From NCBI RefSeq assembly GCF_002886185.1, contig NZ_KZ614146.1, forward strand, positions 3,527,495-3,591,494: a stretch of 64,000 nucleotides of DNA. Reading direction: 5' to 3'. The first letter of the stretch is position 1; each line of letters begins with the position of its first letter. The notes beneath the pieces were generated by a model. The model was not told where the DNA came from and did not search any database. It saw nothing but the letters and a program-made list of their open reading frames with translations. Below, piece by piece: positions 9,801 through 16,676 of the stretch. This DNA is from Salipaludibacillus neizhouensis. GTDB taxonomy: Bacteria > Bacillota > Bacilli > Bacillales > Salisediminibacteriaceae. The position numbers were made by a program, and so were the translations under genes.

Positions 9801-10578
9801 CTCATTAATTGGAGAAAATCCAGAAAAAACAATTATTACGTATGATAATTACGCGGGAAAAGATAATGGCGTGGGTGGAACAATAGGTACATCTGGAAGT
9901 GCTACAGCGTTTTTGCGAGCAGATGATTTCAAAGCAGAAAACCTTACTTTTGAAAATGCTTTTGATGAAGCATCCACAGATGTAAATGGTAAACAAGCAG
10001 TTGCGGTTAACGCTAGTGGCGAAAGAATGATTTTTAATAATGTTCGTTTCCTCGGTAACCAGGATACCCTTCTTGCTCACTCGGGAATACAGTACTATTA
10101 TAATAGCTACATTGAGGGTGATGTTGATTTTATTTTTGGCGCTGCTCGTGCAGTGTTTGAAAATAGTACTATCCATTCTCTAGACAGGGGTTCTGATTCA
10201 AATAATGGTTACATCACAGCGGCAAGTACGCTAATTGATCAGCCTTATGGTTTTTTGTTTTTGGACAGTGAGTTAACAAGTGATGCTCCTGCCAAGACTG
10301 TTTATCTTGGGCGTCCTTGGCAACCAAGTAGTAATCCGAGTGCAATTGCAAATGTAGTATTTAAAACTAGCAATCTTGGTGAACATATCAAAACAGAAGG
10401 TTGGACAGAAATGGGAGGGTTCAAACCAGAAGATGCAAGATTATATGAATATCAAAATCAAGGACCAGGAGCTGTTGTGAATGAGCAACGCCGACAGCTT
10501 AGCGATGAAGAAGCCGCTAAATATAGTGTTGAAAATGTACTAGATGGATGGCAACCGGATTTAGGTGAAGGGAATTAA
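6868..10578 (+). CDS. Secreted pectin-degrading fusion: CBM35 x2 - PL10 pectate lyase - CE8 pectinesterase
   Basis: 1236 residues from ATG 6868, which sits 5-7 nt after AAAGGAGA. An in-frame TTG 15 nt earlier overlaps that site and is rejected. A signal peptide ends near VSAEE. Two tandem CBM35-like modules follow (about 44-169 and 171-296), each with YEAEN/SEAED, HLGYTG/HLGFTG, GGY..WT and ANIDHL/GNIDHL. Residues 310-475 form a helical, SLH-like linker. The PL10 lyase core (about 573-890) has WQMEHGGWSKA, DNDATIKEI, GGFAQVYPRRG and FNDEAMIRVL. The CE8 methylesterase (about 927-1200) has QDTLL (Asp1066), GDVDFIFG (nucleophile Asp1087) and LGRPW. The esterase would remove methyl groups and the lyase cleave the resulting polygalacturonate. 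Regulation is by a cre box and perhaps the adjacent AraC protein. Confidence 0.9.
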   Translation: MRNSLKKHWYRSRIVLGSFIIFASVFSTTGYVSAEEAPSQSQIYEAENASGDGFIIDNQHLGYTGDGFVDYKPNEPGGYIDWTIDVEEEAKYVLAFRYAHGKADNRHAELQVDGNIVEEQLNFPQSGDFDDYIYVTKTTELTAGEHAIRLTATAENGGANIDHLAVYRMIDITSEAEDTNNEGVVIDNKHLGFTGTGFADYNPNVPGGYLEWTVNIPEYGEYNLDFRYAHAGGSERPAEVSINGTTLEALSFPPTGDWAGWSNQSLRAPLEKGENIIRLTATGAEGGGNIDHLRIHNLMETDNVLAPVITEEVELSEVVDGVTMKKLKQLGILSNIEEKHDQPVTALEFMALINNAFGFGDKEIYENMESRQDIGKISAEEWGIYVAEVAESHQYVPDFLWEGLQPNQSLDKDEMALIIGDLMDMVSEDEEDSNMMGKLARQGLMNPNSDHNYGIKSNMTWKEAQQLVQKLVDKSDTSTNDVNIARVDALTSNLIALTFNGTFETFDFSDVAISVPRGSWESLSPLLDRNLRIAKAAHGTDTFGNTVLILESIDELSGDKFIEEKDPQQFSGDLEEAIKQADNMLTWQMEHGGWSKAIDYNHAWDGEESRSAWINGDGVELGTIDNDATIKEIHFLSEVYAETKDERYKESVLAGIDFLMDLQYETGGFAQVYPRRGNYSDMVTFNDEAMIRVLNTFDNILDKEYPFHSGVIDDNYYEIVETSMQQATDYILEAQIEVDGVLTAWGAQHDPFTYEPVQARSYEHPSISGSESIGIVRFLMSRQNQTEEIRNAITGALHWFDESKLENTRYVSGGTDNGEYFVEHAGTDTWYRFYEIGTNKPIFSGRDGVIKHDIKEIEEERRNGYQWGGSYATQLLETAKMTGYFEGNVYARIVDTQSQDNMGKTLVEGQVEKMEDYSKQLNQIESKLIVAQDGSGDYEKVQDAINAVPDNNNQEVEILIKNGVYKEVLDIPADKANISLIGENPEKTIITYDNYAGKDNGVGGTIGTSGSATAFLRADDFKAENLTFENAFDEASTDVNGKQAVAVNASGERMIFNNVRFLGNQDTLLAHSGIQYYYNSYIEGDVDFIFGAARAVFENSTIHSLDRGSDSNNGYITAASTLIDQPYGFLFLDSELTSDAPAKTVYLGRPWQPSSNPSAIANVVFKTSNLGEHIKTEGWTEMGGFKPEDARLYEYQNQGPGAVVNEQRRQLSDEEAAKYSVENVLDGWQPDLGEGN

Positions 10579-10697
10579 GTAATGCCCAGCCAAATAGTCA
10601 TCACATTAAAGGTGGGCTGTCTCACTAGTTTTATATTATAGTAAATTATTCTTTTTATTAGATCTGTTTTCGTAAATCTATTGTTTTTACAGAGATG

Positions 10698-10756
10698 CTC
10701 GAAGATGTGAGGGGCGGCGACTCGCGAAGTAAAGCTCCGCCTTCAGCAGCTTCGAG
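10698..10756. repeat. Hairpin-forming fragment of a Bacillaceae dispersed repeat
   Basis: CTCGAAG (10698-10704) pairs with CTTCGAG (10750-10756), enclosing GGGCGG against CTCCGCC. It resembles shortened copies of the GC-richer dispersed repeat seen near 16 kb and could also end transcription between the convergent neighbours. The rest of 10579-10787 shows no gene. Confidence 0.45.
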
Positions 10757-10787
10757 ACTTCCCTGTTCAAACTTTTAGTCTTAAACA

Positions 10788-11199
10788 TTAAACACTGACA
10801 GTTCTGAAATACCGATATATTTTTTCAAGCTTTTGTTTTTGCTTTCCACGCACACTCTCCATACTGCCAAATTCAAAAAACTTTACTCTCTTGATGCCTA
10901 CATAATTTAAAAGGGCTTTTCGCATTAACACTTTGTGAGCATTACTTAACCATAACATCGGATAAAGGGTTGGTCCCTTCATGCTGGAGACACAAACGAT
11001 TGATTTACCCTTCAGAAGCCCTTCCGGCAAAAGCCCTCCATTGTCCTTGTATGCAAACCCAGACGCAAACATCTTGTCTATATATCCTAGTAGCATAGCC
11101 GGAGGTCTTCCCCACCAAATCGGATATACAAAGACAATTTTATCAGCCCAGTTAAGTTGGTCTCTATAAGTTCAGGATCTCTATACATATCTCTTCTAT
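10788..11199 (-). pseudogene. NAD(P)H quinone reductase remnant (flavodoxin fold), N-terminus deleted
   Basis: The frame from about 11165 reads RDQLNWADKIVFVYPIWWG, then RPPAMLLGYIDKMFASGFAY and continues to 10788, ending FRTVSV. This is the C-terminal two thirds of a KefF/MdaB/YwrO-type oxidoreductase, including the WWG.PA.L cofactor-side motif. A second frame above 11165 still reads NRRDMYRDPEL, which normally comes just before, so there is a frameshift near 11165. The N-terminal flavin-binding part is absent, because the sequence joins the tail of a MarR gene at about 11200. It cannot be a functional reductase. Confidence 0.75.
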
Positions 11200-11382
11200 T
11201 CACTTACCCCAAAAGGAGAAGCAATGATGAACGAAGCTTTTCAACGTATTGAATCTCAATTTAACACGCGTATAGAGAATATATCCGAAGAAGAACTAAA
11301 GGAAATCGAGCTTGCGCTGGAGTTGCTCCAAAAAAAGTATTTTATGAAGAAAATAATTCTAAATTTTAACCTAGAACATTAA
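11200..11382 (+). pseudogene. MarR-family regulator remnant (C-terminal tail)
   Basis: The plus frame reads YSLTPKGEAMMNEAFQRIES and then NTRIENISEEELKEIELALE up to TAA at 11380-11382. LTPKGEAMM is the wing and start of the dimerisation helix in MarR proteins, and SEEEL is their usual tail. The DNA-binding domain is missing upstream. The AAAAGGAGAA before ATG 11224 looks like a ribosome binding site but is explained as the codons for PKGE. Together with the adjacent quinone reductase remnant this marks a former divergent MarR/oxidoreductase pair whose two N-termini were deleted. Confidence 0.6.
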
Positions 11383-11566
11383 AGGGTTTTCATTGTGCTC
11401 AAAACAACATTCATACTTTCATTTACTTCCATATCCTATTCCCCTCTCCAGATTCGGATACATACATAGGGTTGTAATAAAGGTGAAACTGAACTAATAT
11501 TAATAGATTAGTGCATTTTATAATCTATATGAAAAGGTATTTTTCATGTGATTTATCGGCAAAAAG

Positions 11567-11588
11567 AGGCGTATCTATTAAAACGCCT
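11567..11588 (+). other. Small hairpin in the proB leader
   Basis: AGGCGT (11567-11572) can pair with ACGCCT (11583-11588) across a 10-nt loop, 67 nt before the proB start. No T-box sequence (AGGGTGGNACC) is present in 11383-11655, unlike the proline T-box of B. subtilis proBA. The hairpin has no U-tract, so its function is unclear. Confidence 0.25.
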
Positions 11589-11655
11589 AAACGTGTCAAC
11601 AATATCCGAAATCGCAATCAGCTGATGACGGATTAAAAAAATGGAGTGAAATAAA

Positions 11656-12798
11656 TTGGCAGGAAATCAAGAAACAAAGCGTATAGTTGTTAAAATTGGA
11701 AGTAGTTCATTAACTAGTCGAAACGGTGCCATTAGTTATCGGAAATTAGTGCGCTTAGTAGATGAAATTGCTCAAATTAAAGATGATGGTCACGAAGTTG
11801 TTTTGGTTTCATCCGGAGCTGTTGCTGCAGGGTATCGTAAGCTTGGGTTTATAGAACGCCCTAACCACTTAGCAGAGAAACAAGCTGCAGCTTCTATCGG
11901 TCAATGCCTATTGATGGAAGCTTATTCAGAAAGATTTGGCTCTCATGGATATGTTGCTTCACAAATTCTAATAACTAGAAGCGACTTTTTAGACCAGAAG
12001 CGCTATATGAACGCTCGAAATACGATCCAAGTACTTCTTGAACGAGGAGTCGTACCTATCGTTAATGAAAATGATACGATTACCATTAAGCAATTAAAAT
12101 TCGGCGATAATGATACATTATCAGCTAAGGTAGCCGGACTGGTTGATGCAGACCAGCTGATTATTTTATCTGACATTGATGGCCTATATGACGATAATCC
12201 TCACACGAATCCAAACGCAAAGCTTTTAAAGGTTGTTCATGACATTACTCCAGAGATTGAAGAGGCAGCTGGCGAATCCGCTAGTGATGTCGGGACCGGT
12301 GGAATGAACTCTAAAATTGAAGCTGCAAAAATTTCATTGGCTGCCGGAATTGAGACGTTTATAGGCGATGCAAATCGACCTAACATCCTTTTTGAAGCTG
12401 TTAACCGCCAAGCTAGAGGAACATACTTCAAACCTAATGCAGACCAAGACGACTTAAATGTCCGAAAACATTGGATTGCTTTTAATTCAGGTCCAAAAGG
12501 GGAAGTCACCATTGATGAAGGCGCACGTATAGCTATCACGGAAGAACAAAGTCATTTACTCCCGCAAGGTGTTCGGGAAGTTAGTGGCACATTTGACTGT
12601 GGAGATGTTGTGGTCATATCTGATATGCAAGGAATGGAAGTTGGACGCGGTGTCATCAATTACTCAGCAGCTCAATTGCGTGAGATTAAAAGGTTCAAAC
12701 TAAAAGATATACCTGAATATATAAAAGTTACAAAGAGTGAAGCCATTAGTCAAAATGACTTGGTATGTCACAATACAAACCTACCAACACCCACTTAA
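11656..12798 (+). CDS. proB: Glutamate 5-kinase
   Basis: 380 residues, close to the family's usual 365-375. ProB phosphorylates glutamate with ATP as the first step of proline synthesis. The amino-acid kinase domain covers about 1-260, with VVKIGSSSLT near the start, VSSGAVAAG, NENDTI, FGDNDTLSAKVA and VGTGGMNSKIEAAK. A C-terminal PUA domain follows (about 280-360). The start is TTG at 11656, 7 nt after GGAGTG. proA follows after 55 bp and a terminator follows proA, so the two form an operon. In a salt-tolerant Bacillaceae, proline may also serve as a compatible solute, but nothing here separates anabolic from osmotic use. Confidence 0.95.
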   Translation: MAGNQETKRIVVKIGSSSLTSRNGAISYRKLVRLVDEIAQIKDDGHEVVLVSSGAVAAGYRKLGFIERPNHLAEKQAAASIGQCLLMEAYSERFGSHGYVASQILITRSDFLDQKRYMNARNTIQVLLERGVVPIVNENDTITIKQLKFGDNDTLSAKVAGLVDADQLIILSDIDGLYDDNPHTNPNAKLLKVVHDITPEIEEAAGESASDVGTGGMNSKIEAAKISLAAGIETFIGDANRPNILFEAVNRQARGTYFKPNADQDDLNVRKHWIAFNSGPKGEVTIDEGARIAITEEQSHLLPQGVREVSGTFDCGDVVVISDMQGMEVGRGVINYSAAQLREIKRFKLKDIPEYIKVTKSEAISQNDLVCHNTNLPTPT

Positions 12799-12853
12799 TA
12801 AAAACTACATTGCAATAATTTTATAAATTCTTTTAAAAAAGGAGCGATTACTT

Positions 12854-14119
12854 TTGGATACAAATAATATCACTACAATAGATGTGGAAGAGCAAGCAAG
12901 AAAAGCACAAAAAGCAGGAAAGCCGCTAAGTACACTTTCAACAACGGATAAAAATGACGCTTTACTTACTATTGCAGATGAATTAGAAAAGAATAGTTCA
13001 TTTATATTAGAAGAAAATCAAAAGGATCTAGCCAAAGGCAAAGAAAAAAACTTCGATCAGGCATATATGGACCGACTACTTTTAACGAAAGAACGAGTGA
13101 AGGACTTTGCGGATGGCCTGCGAGAGGTTGTAAATTTAAAAGACCCCGTTGGTGACATTCTCTCTGAATGGACGTTAGACAATGGACTGAATGTAAAGAA
13201 AAAAACAGTTTCACTTGGTGTAATCGGAATGATTTATGAAGCAAGACCCAATGTAACAGTTGATGCAACTGGACTCGCATTAAAATCAGGTAATGCCATC
13301 GTCCTAAAAGGTGGATCTTCCGCTTTGTATTCAAACAAAGCAATTGTTTCTGTCATTCATAGTGCCCTCAAGAAAACAAAAATACCAGTGGACGCAGTAC
13401 AATTTATCGCAAGTACAGACAGAAGGGCTACAGAAAAACTATTTACATTAAAACAATATATTGATGTTCTCATTCCAAGGGGAGGCGCTTCATTAATTGA
13501 AACCGTTGTCCAAAAGGCGACGATTCCTGTTCTCGAAACGGGTGTTGGTAATGTACATGTTTATGTAGATAAAGAAGCCGATGTAGAGAAGGCTTTAAAT
13601 ATAATTGTTAACGCGAAGACTGATCGTCCAGCAGTATGTAATGCTTTAGAGACCGTACTCCTGCACAAAGACTGGTTTAATAGCAATAAAGAGGTCCTTA
13701 TTGCCATGCTAAAAGACCATGATATTACTGTACACGGAGATGAAGAAGCAGTGAAGATGATACCTGGCTCGTTAGTGGCAGAAGAAAAAGATTGGACAGA
13801 TGAATATTTAAGTTTAGATCTCGCAGTAAAACTTGTTGATGATATAGAAGAAGCCATTGCTCATATAGAAAAATATGGAACTAAACACTCTGAGGCTATT
13901 ATTACAGAGAATCAAACAGCAGCAGATCAGTTTATCCAGGAAGTTGATGCTGCCGCCGTTTACCATAATGCATCCACTCGATTTACGGATGGAAGTGCAT
14001 TAGGCTATGGAGCTGAAATCGGGATTTCCACGCAAAAACTGCATGCTCGTGGACCAATGGGGTTACCTGCTTTAACAACAACAAAACTATGTATTTACGG
14101 AAATGGACAAATTAGATAA
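12854..14119 (+). CDS. proA: Gamma-glutamyl phosphate reductase
   Basis: 421 residues, the usual length. ProA reduces gamma-glutamyl phosphate with NADPH to glutamate semialdehyde, which cyclises towards proline. It belongs to the aldehyde dehydrogenase superfamily. Visible motifs are IYEARPNVTVDA, LKGGSSALYSN, VLIPRGGASLI, ETGVGNVHVYVD and TDRPAVCNALE, where Cys262 is the catalytic thiol. The C-terminal GLPALTTTKLCIYGNGQIR is typical. Translation starts at TTG 12854, 9 nt after GGAG. It is the second gene of proBA and is followed by a strong terminator. Confidence 0.95.
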   Translation: MDTNNITTIDVEEQARKAQKAGKPLSTLSTTDKNDALLTIADELEKNSSFILEENQKDLAKGKEKNFDQAYMDRLLLTKERVKDFADGLREVVNLKDPVGDILSEWTLDNGLNVKKKTVSLGVIGMIYEARPNVTVDATGLALKSGNAIVLKGGSSALYSNKAIVSVIHSALKKTKIPVDAVQFIASTDRRATEKLFTLKQYIDVLIPRGGASLIETVVQKATIPVLETGVGNVHVYVDKEADVEKALNIIVNAKTDRPAVCNALETVLLHKDWFNSNKEVLIAMLKDHDITVHGDEEAVKMIPGSLVAEEKDWTDEYLSLDLAVKLVDDIEEAIAHIEKYGTKHSEAIITENQTAADQFIQEVDAAAVYHNASTRFTDGSALGYGAEIGISTQKLHARGPMGLPALTTTKLCIYGNGQIR

Positions 14120-14145
14120 AAATTATATAGAAACAAGCATTAATA

Positions 14146-14182
14146 AACCAGACACGTAGATTCCTGCACGTCTGGTTTTTTG
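14146..14182 (+). terminator. Terminator of proBA
   Basis: AACCAGAC (14146-14153) pairs with GTCTGGTT (14170-14177), with partial pairing inside, followed by a T-run. Confidence 0.85.
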
Positions 14183-14287
14183 TTATAAGATATTTATAAA
14201 ATTATTAGTTTTTAAGCTCGGTGTTTGCTTTCGAACACAAGACCCGAATCCGCTTTCCGCAGGTACGGTCTCTTTTTCACAGCTATT

Positions 14288-15070
14288 TTAATGAGATGCA
14301 ATCAACTTTGTCCGTCTCATCCATTCTCTAATTAAAGCGTTACATTCATGGGGAGACTTAGTTGGAACTTGATGTTTCATCTTATGGACATATGCAACCT
14401 CTGTTTTAGGGATCAACTTCCGAAAAAGATATTGATAGGACTGTATGTAGTAATCCTTGGCACCGTAAATTAATAGTAAAGATGCTTTTATTTGGTGAAG
14501 CCGATCTGTACTGCTGTAATGTAGGCCAACATGATATTGAGATGCTAACATTTTTGCATCTGATCGTATAATTTCATTAAATAGTTCATCCGCTGCTTGC
14601 TTATTGGTAAAATGGTTTTTCGCAAGCCCCGCTGCCAGGCTTGTCTTAAGGTTTTTGGCAGCCCATATTCCTATTTGATACTCCTTTTCCAATAAAAAGC
14701 TTCTTACCGCATAAAACCCACCAATAAGAATTAAACCTGCCGTCCGTTCTGGGTAGTTAATGGCAAATTCCTGGGCGATACTTGCACCGTTTGAATAGCC
14801 ACAAATAACTGCTTTACCTACATGATTGGCATCTAAAACCCGTTTTACGTCATAAGCTAGTTGCTCCATTGCCATTGGTATAGAGGTTCTCCCACTTCGC
14901 CCATCGCCTCGTATATCAAAAGTGATGATCTGACATTCATCCATTAAACTAACTTGATAACGAAACGTCAAATGTCCCACACCTGGCGGCGGTATAAAAA
15001 TTATTGGCATTCCCCTACCTATTGTTTCATAGTAAATAGAAGGTTCCCCTTTTTCTTTTGAAAATGGCAC
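14288..15070 (-). CDS. Alpha/beta hydrolase
   Basis: 260 residues with the full alpha/beta-hydrolase layout: an oxyanion-region motif PPPGVGH (28-34), DIRGDGRSGR, the nucleophile elbow GYSNGAS with Ser93, then YGAKD with Asp206 and MKHQVP with His233, completing the Ser-Asp-His triad. There is no signal peptide. The start is GTG at 15070. AGGAG lies 13 nt upstream, which is rather far, but no better start is in frame. Substrate cannot be deduced; relatives include lactonases, esterases and carboxyl-ester hydrolases. It is convergent with proBA, and no partner gene is obvious. Confidence 0.82.
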   Translation of the reverse strand: MPFSKEKGEPSIYYETIGRGMPIIFIPPPGVGHLTFRYQVSLMDECQIITFDIRGDGRSGRTSIPMAMEQLAYDVKRVLDANHVGKAVICGYSNGASIAQEFAINYPERTAGLILIGGFYAVRSFLLEKEYQIGIWAAKNLKTSLAAGLAKNHFTNKQAADELFNEIIRSDAKMLASQYHVGLHYSSTDRLHQIKASLLLIYGAKDYYIQSYQYLFRKLIPKTEVAYVHKMKHQVPTKSPHECNALIREWMRRTKLIASH

Positions 15071-15338
15071 CTTATGTAATCAACTCCTTAAGAACGGTCA
15101 TCCCAATAATAAATCTTGACCTATCATATACCTAAAATCCTAATATCCATAGTCATAGCAAGTTAACTATTCTTACTATGCCTTAAATCCTACCTATTAT
15201 TCCATACAGTTTAGATGAAACACTAGAACAAGTTTTACAGATTAAATGACCGTCTTATAAACGAAGTTTTATGAGACAAATTCCCATATCCCCTTCTTGG
15301 AATAGTTTATTAAGAATATTTTCTGAGGAGGTAAAAAT

Positions 15339-15836
15339 ATGGAAAATTATTATCCCGATCATCTTGCATGGCATGAAACATTGGAAATTCATGAACTAAC
15401 AGCTTTTCAATCAATTGGACTTATGAAGCTAAAGAAAGCTTACCCTGAAGTTACTGATCCTGCTCTAAAAGAATTGTACACACACGCCATAAATGGCTTA
15501 AGTACAAATATCCGTGAACTTCTCGAATTCTATCCCCTGGCACCCAGATCAGACGAAGATGATGATGAATTTCGAAATGCTGAAACACCCTTCTATGCGG
15601 GGGATTTATTAGTATTATTTAAAACAGGAGTTAGGAATTACGCTATTGCCATAACTGAAACAGCAACACCTGCAGTTAGAAAGGTTCTTAAACAGCAATT
15701 GATCCGTGCCATTGATACCCATGCCAAAGTATTTAACTACATGTATGAAAAAAGCTATTACCCCTCTTACAATTTAGAGCAATTACTGCAGAACGACATT
15801 AACCTGGCAAATAAAGCATTAAATAAAAGTATTTAA
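15339..15836 (+). CDS. CotF-like spore coat protein
   Basis: 165 residues. The sequence LAWHETLEIHELTAFQSIG followed by LMKLKKAYPEVTDPALKELY matches the Coat F family, a ferritin-like four-helix protein found in Bacillus spore coats. The middle is acidic (SDEDDDEFRNAETPFYAG) and the C-terminus is helical. It starts after GAGGAGG. It is a monocistronic gene between the hydrolase and a repeat-rich stretch. A mother-cell (SigE/SigK) promoter would be expected but I did not identify one. It is the clearest sign in the window that the host makes endospores. Confidence 0.75.
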   Translation: MENYYPDHLAWHETLEIHELTAFQSIGLMKLKKAYPEVTDPALKELYTHAINGLSTNIRELLEFYPLAPRSDEDDDEFRNAETPFYAGDLLVLFKTGVRNYAIAITETATPAVRKVLKQQLIRAIDTHAKVFNYMYEKSYYPSYNLEQLLQNDINLANKALNKSI

Positions 15837-15971
15837 CCTTAACTTTTATTACTTTCGTGCCTTCATGTCCCCCAAAAAGTAAAGCTTAGGTAATTACTTG
15901 CAGTTTTTAAAAAGTTTTGTGCCTTATTTTTATTTTGTTGCTTTTGTTATCAAGGAAGGTTGTTTGTAAGA

Positions 15972-16085
15972 ATTACCGCTCGCTTTCCGTGGATGATCAA
16001 GCAAGCCTCCTCGAGCAAATGAACGCTCTTCGGGGTCTCGATTGGATCATTCTTCCACAGGAGTCTCGCGGATTCTTCCAAACAA
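15972..16085 (+). repeat. GC-richer dispersed repeat, copy in + orientation
   Basis: The block begins CGCTCGCTTTCCG and contains CCTCCTCGAGC, CGGGGTCTCG and CAGGAGTCTCGCGG. I recognise this as a noncoding intergenic repeat common in Bacillaceae genomes. Its pieces pair with one another, so the small open frame across it is not taken as a gene. Confidence 0.6.
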
Positions 16086-16199
16086 CATTTTTTTATAAAG
16101 GCAGTTTACATAACTGTTATTGTTTCTGATAAGAAGCTTGAAAAAGCAAATAAACAACAACTATTATAGAAAGGTTGTTTACGTTAACTTTCTTTTTAT

Positions 16200-16310
16200 A
16201 AGAAACACGTAGCATATTTTGTTAAATACAGCGTGAGCTTCACCACCATCATTTAAGCGTCAAGGCTGGGCTTCTCTTGATGCGCGTGGCGTAAAGGTAG
16301 CTGTCAACTT
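16200..16310 (+). repeat. Structured repeat R, copy 1 (diverged)
   Basis: Same order as the other copies: AGAAACACGTAGC, AAATACAGCGTGAGCTTC, a central hairpin GCGTCAAG (16257-16264) with CTTGATGC, then GCGTGGCG and AAGGTAGCTG. Compared with copy 2, one stem pair changes from T-A to C-G on both sides and one A-T becomes G-T, so pairing is kept. The first small hairpin is degraded here, and no coding sequence ends directly before it. Confidence 0.7.
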
Positions 16311-16324
16311 CTCTTTGAACAAAT

Positions 16325-16455
16325 TACTCGAAGTAGCGAAGGCGGCGACTCCTGCGGGAATAGCAATAGCTGAAGACCCCGCAGGGACGAACTTTCCCGA
16401 GGTGGCTGAAGCATTGCCCGCGGAAAGCGTCCGCCTAGATCGGATTCGGGCCCCT
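16325..16455 (-). repeat. GC-richer dispersed repeat, inverted copy
   Basis: GGCGACTCCTGCGGGAA, GAAGACCCCGCAGG and CCCGCGGAAAGCGTCCGCC appear in order. These are the reverse complement of the repeat class at 15972-16085. The two copies flank structured repeat copy 1, making 15.9-16.5 kb a noncoding repeat cluster. Confidence 0.6.
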
Positions 16456-16504
16456 CTATTCGACGAAAACAAGAATCTCTAGAGTTTTTACAAATTCTTT
16501 TCAA

Positions 16505-16550
16505 AAAGAGGTCTTCTATTAAGATTTTATACTTAATAGAAGACCTCTTT
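16505..16550. terminator. Strong bidirectional terminator
   Basis: A perfect 19-bp inverted repeat (16505-16523 with 16532-16550), 8-nt loop, flanked by AAA and TTT. It lies downstream of the minus-strand copper gene and probably ends that operon. Confidence 0.8.
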
Positions 16551-16676
16551 ACACCACTATTGAGTTTGATTTATAAACATCTAGCCTCATTAAAAAACAT
16601 ACCTTGGATCTATAGTATGTTTTAATATTTCTCTCTCTGGTTATAGCTTTGGATAGAAAAAAATCAGACTTCTTAT

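Noticed and set aside
10788-11096. Small intact gene for a 102-residue oxidoreductase
   Set aside because: Its apparent start is an internal Met; upstream codons in the same frame continue the family sequence, so it is a piece of a truncated gene.
11383-11655. Proline T-box or riboswitch before proB
   Set aside because: No T-box motif, specifier-loop sequence or terminator/antiterminator pair was found; only a 6-bp hairpin is present.
15917-16129. A 70-codon plus-strand frame with a hydrophobic start
   Set aside because: It runs through a recognised GC-richer intergenic repeat (CGCTCGCTTTCCG ... CAGGAGTCTCGCGG), has no good ribosome binding site and encodes nothing recognisable.
15972-16455. 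CRISPR array in the repeat cluster
   Set aside because: The repeats are long, in opposite orientations, diverged and not regularly spaced; no cas gene is present in the window.
16260-16504. Two overlapping minus frames of 66-70 codons
   Set aside because: They lie inside structured repeat copy 1 and the inverted dispersed repeat; the arginine/alanine-rich composition reflects the repeat's GC content.
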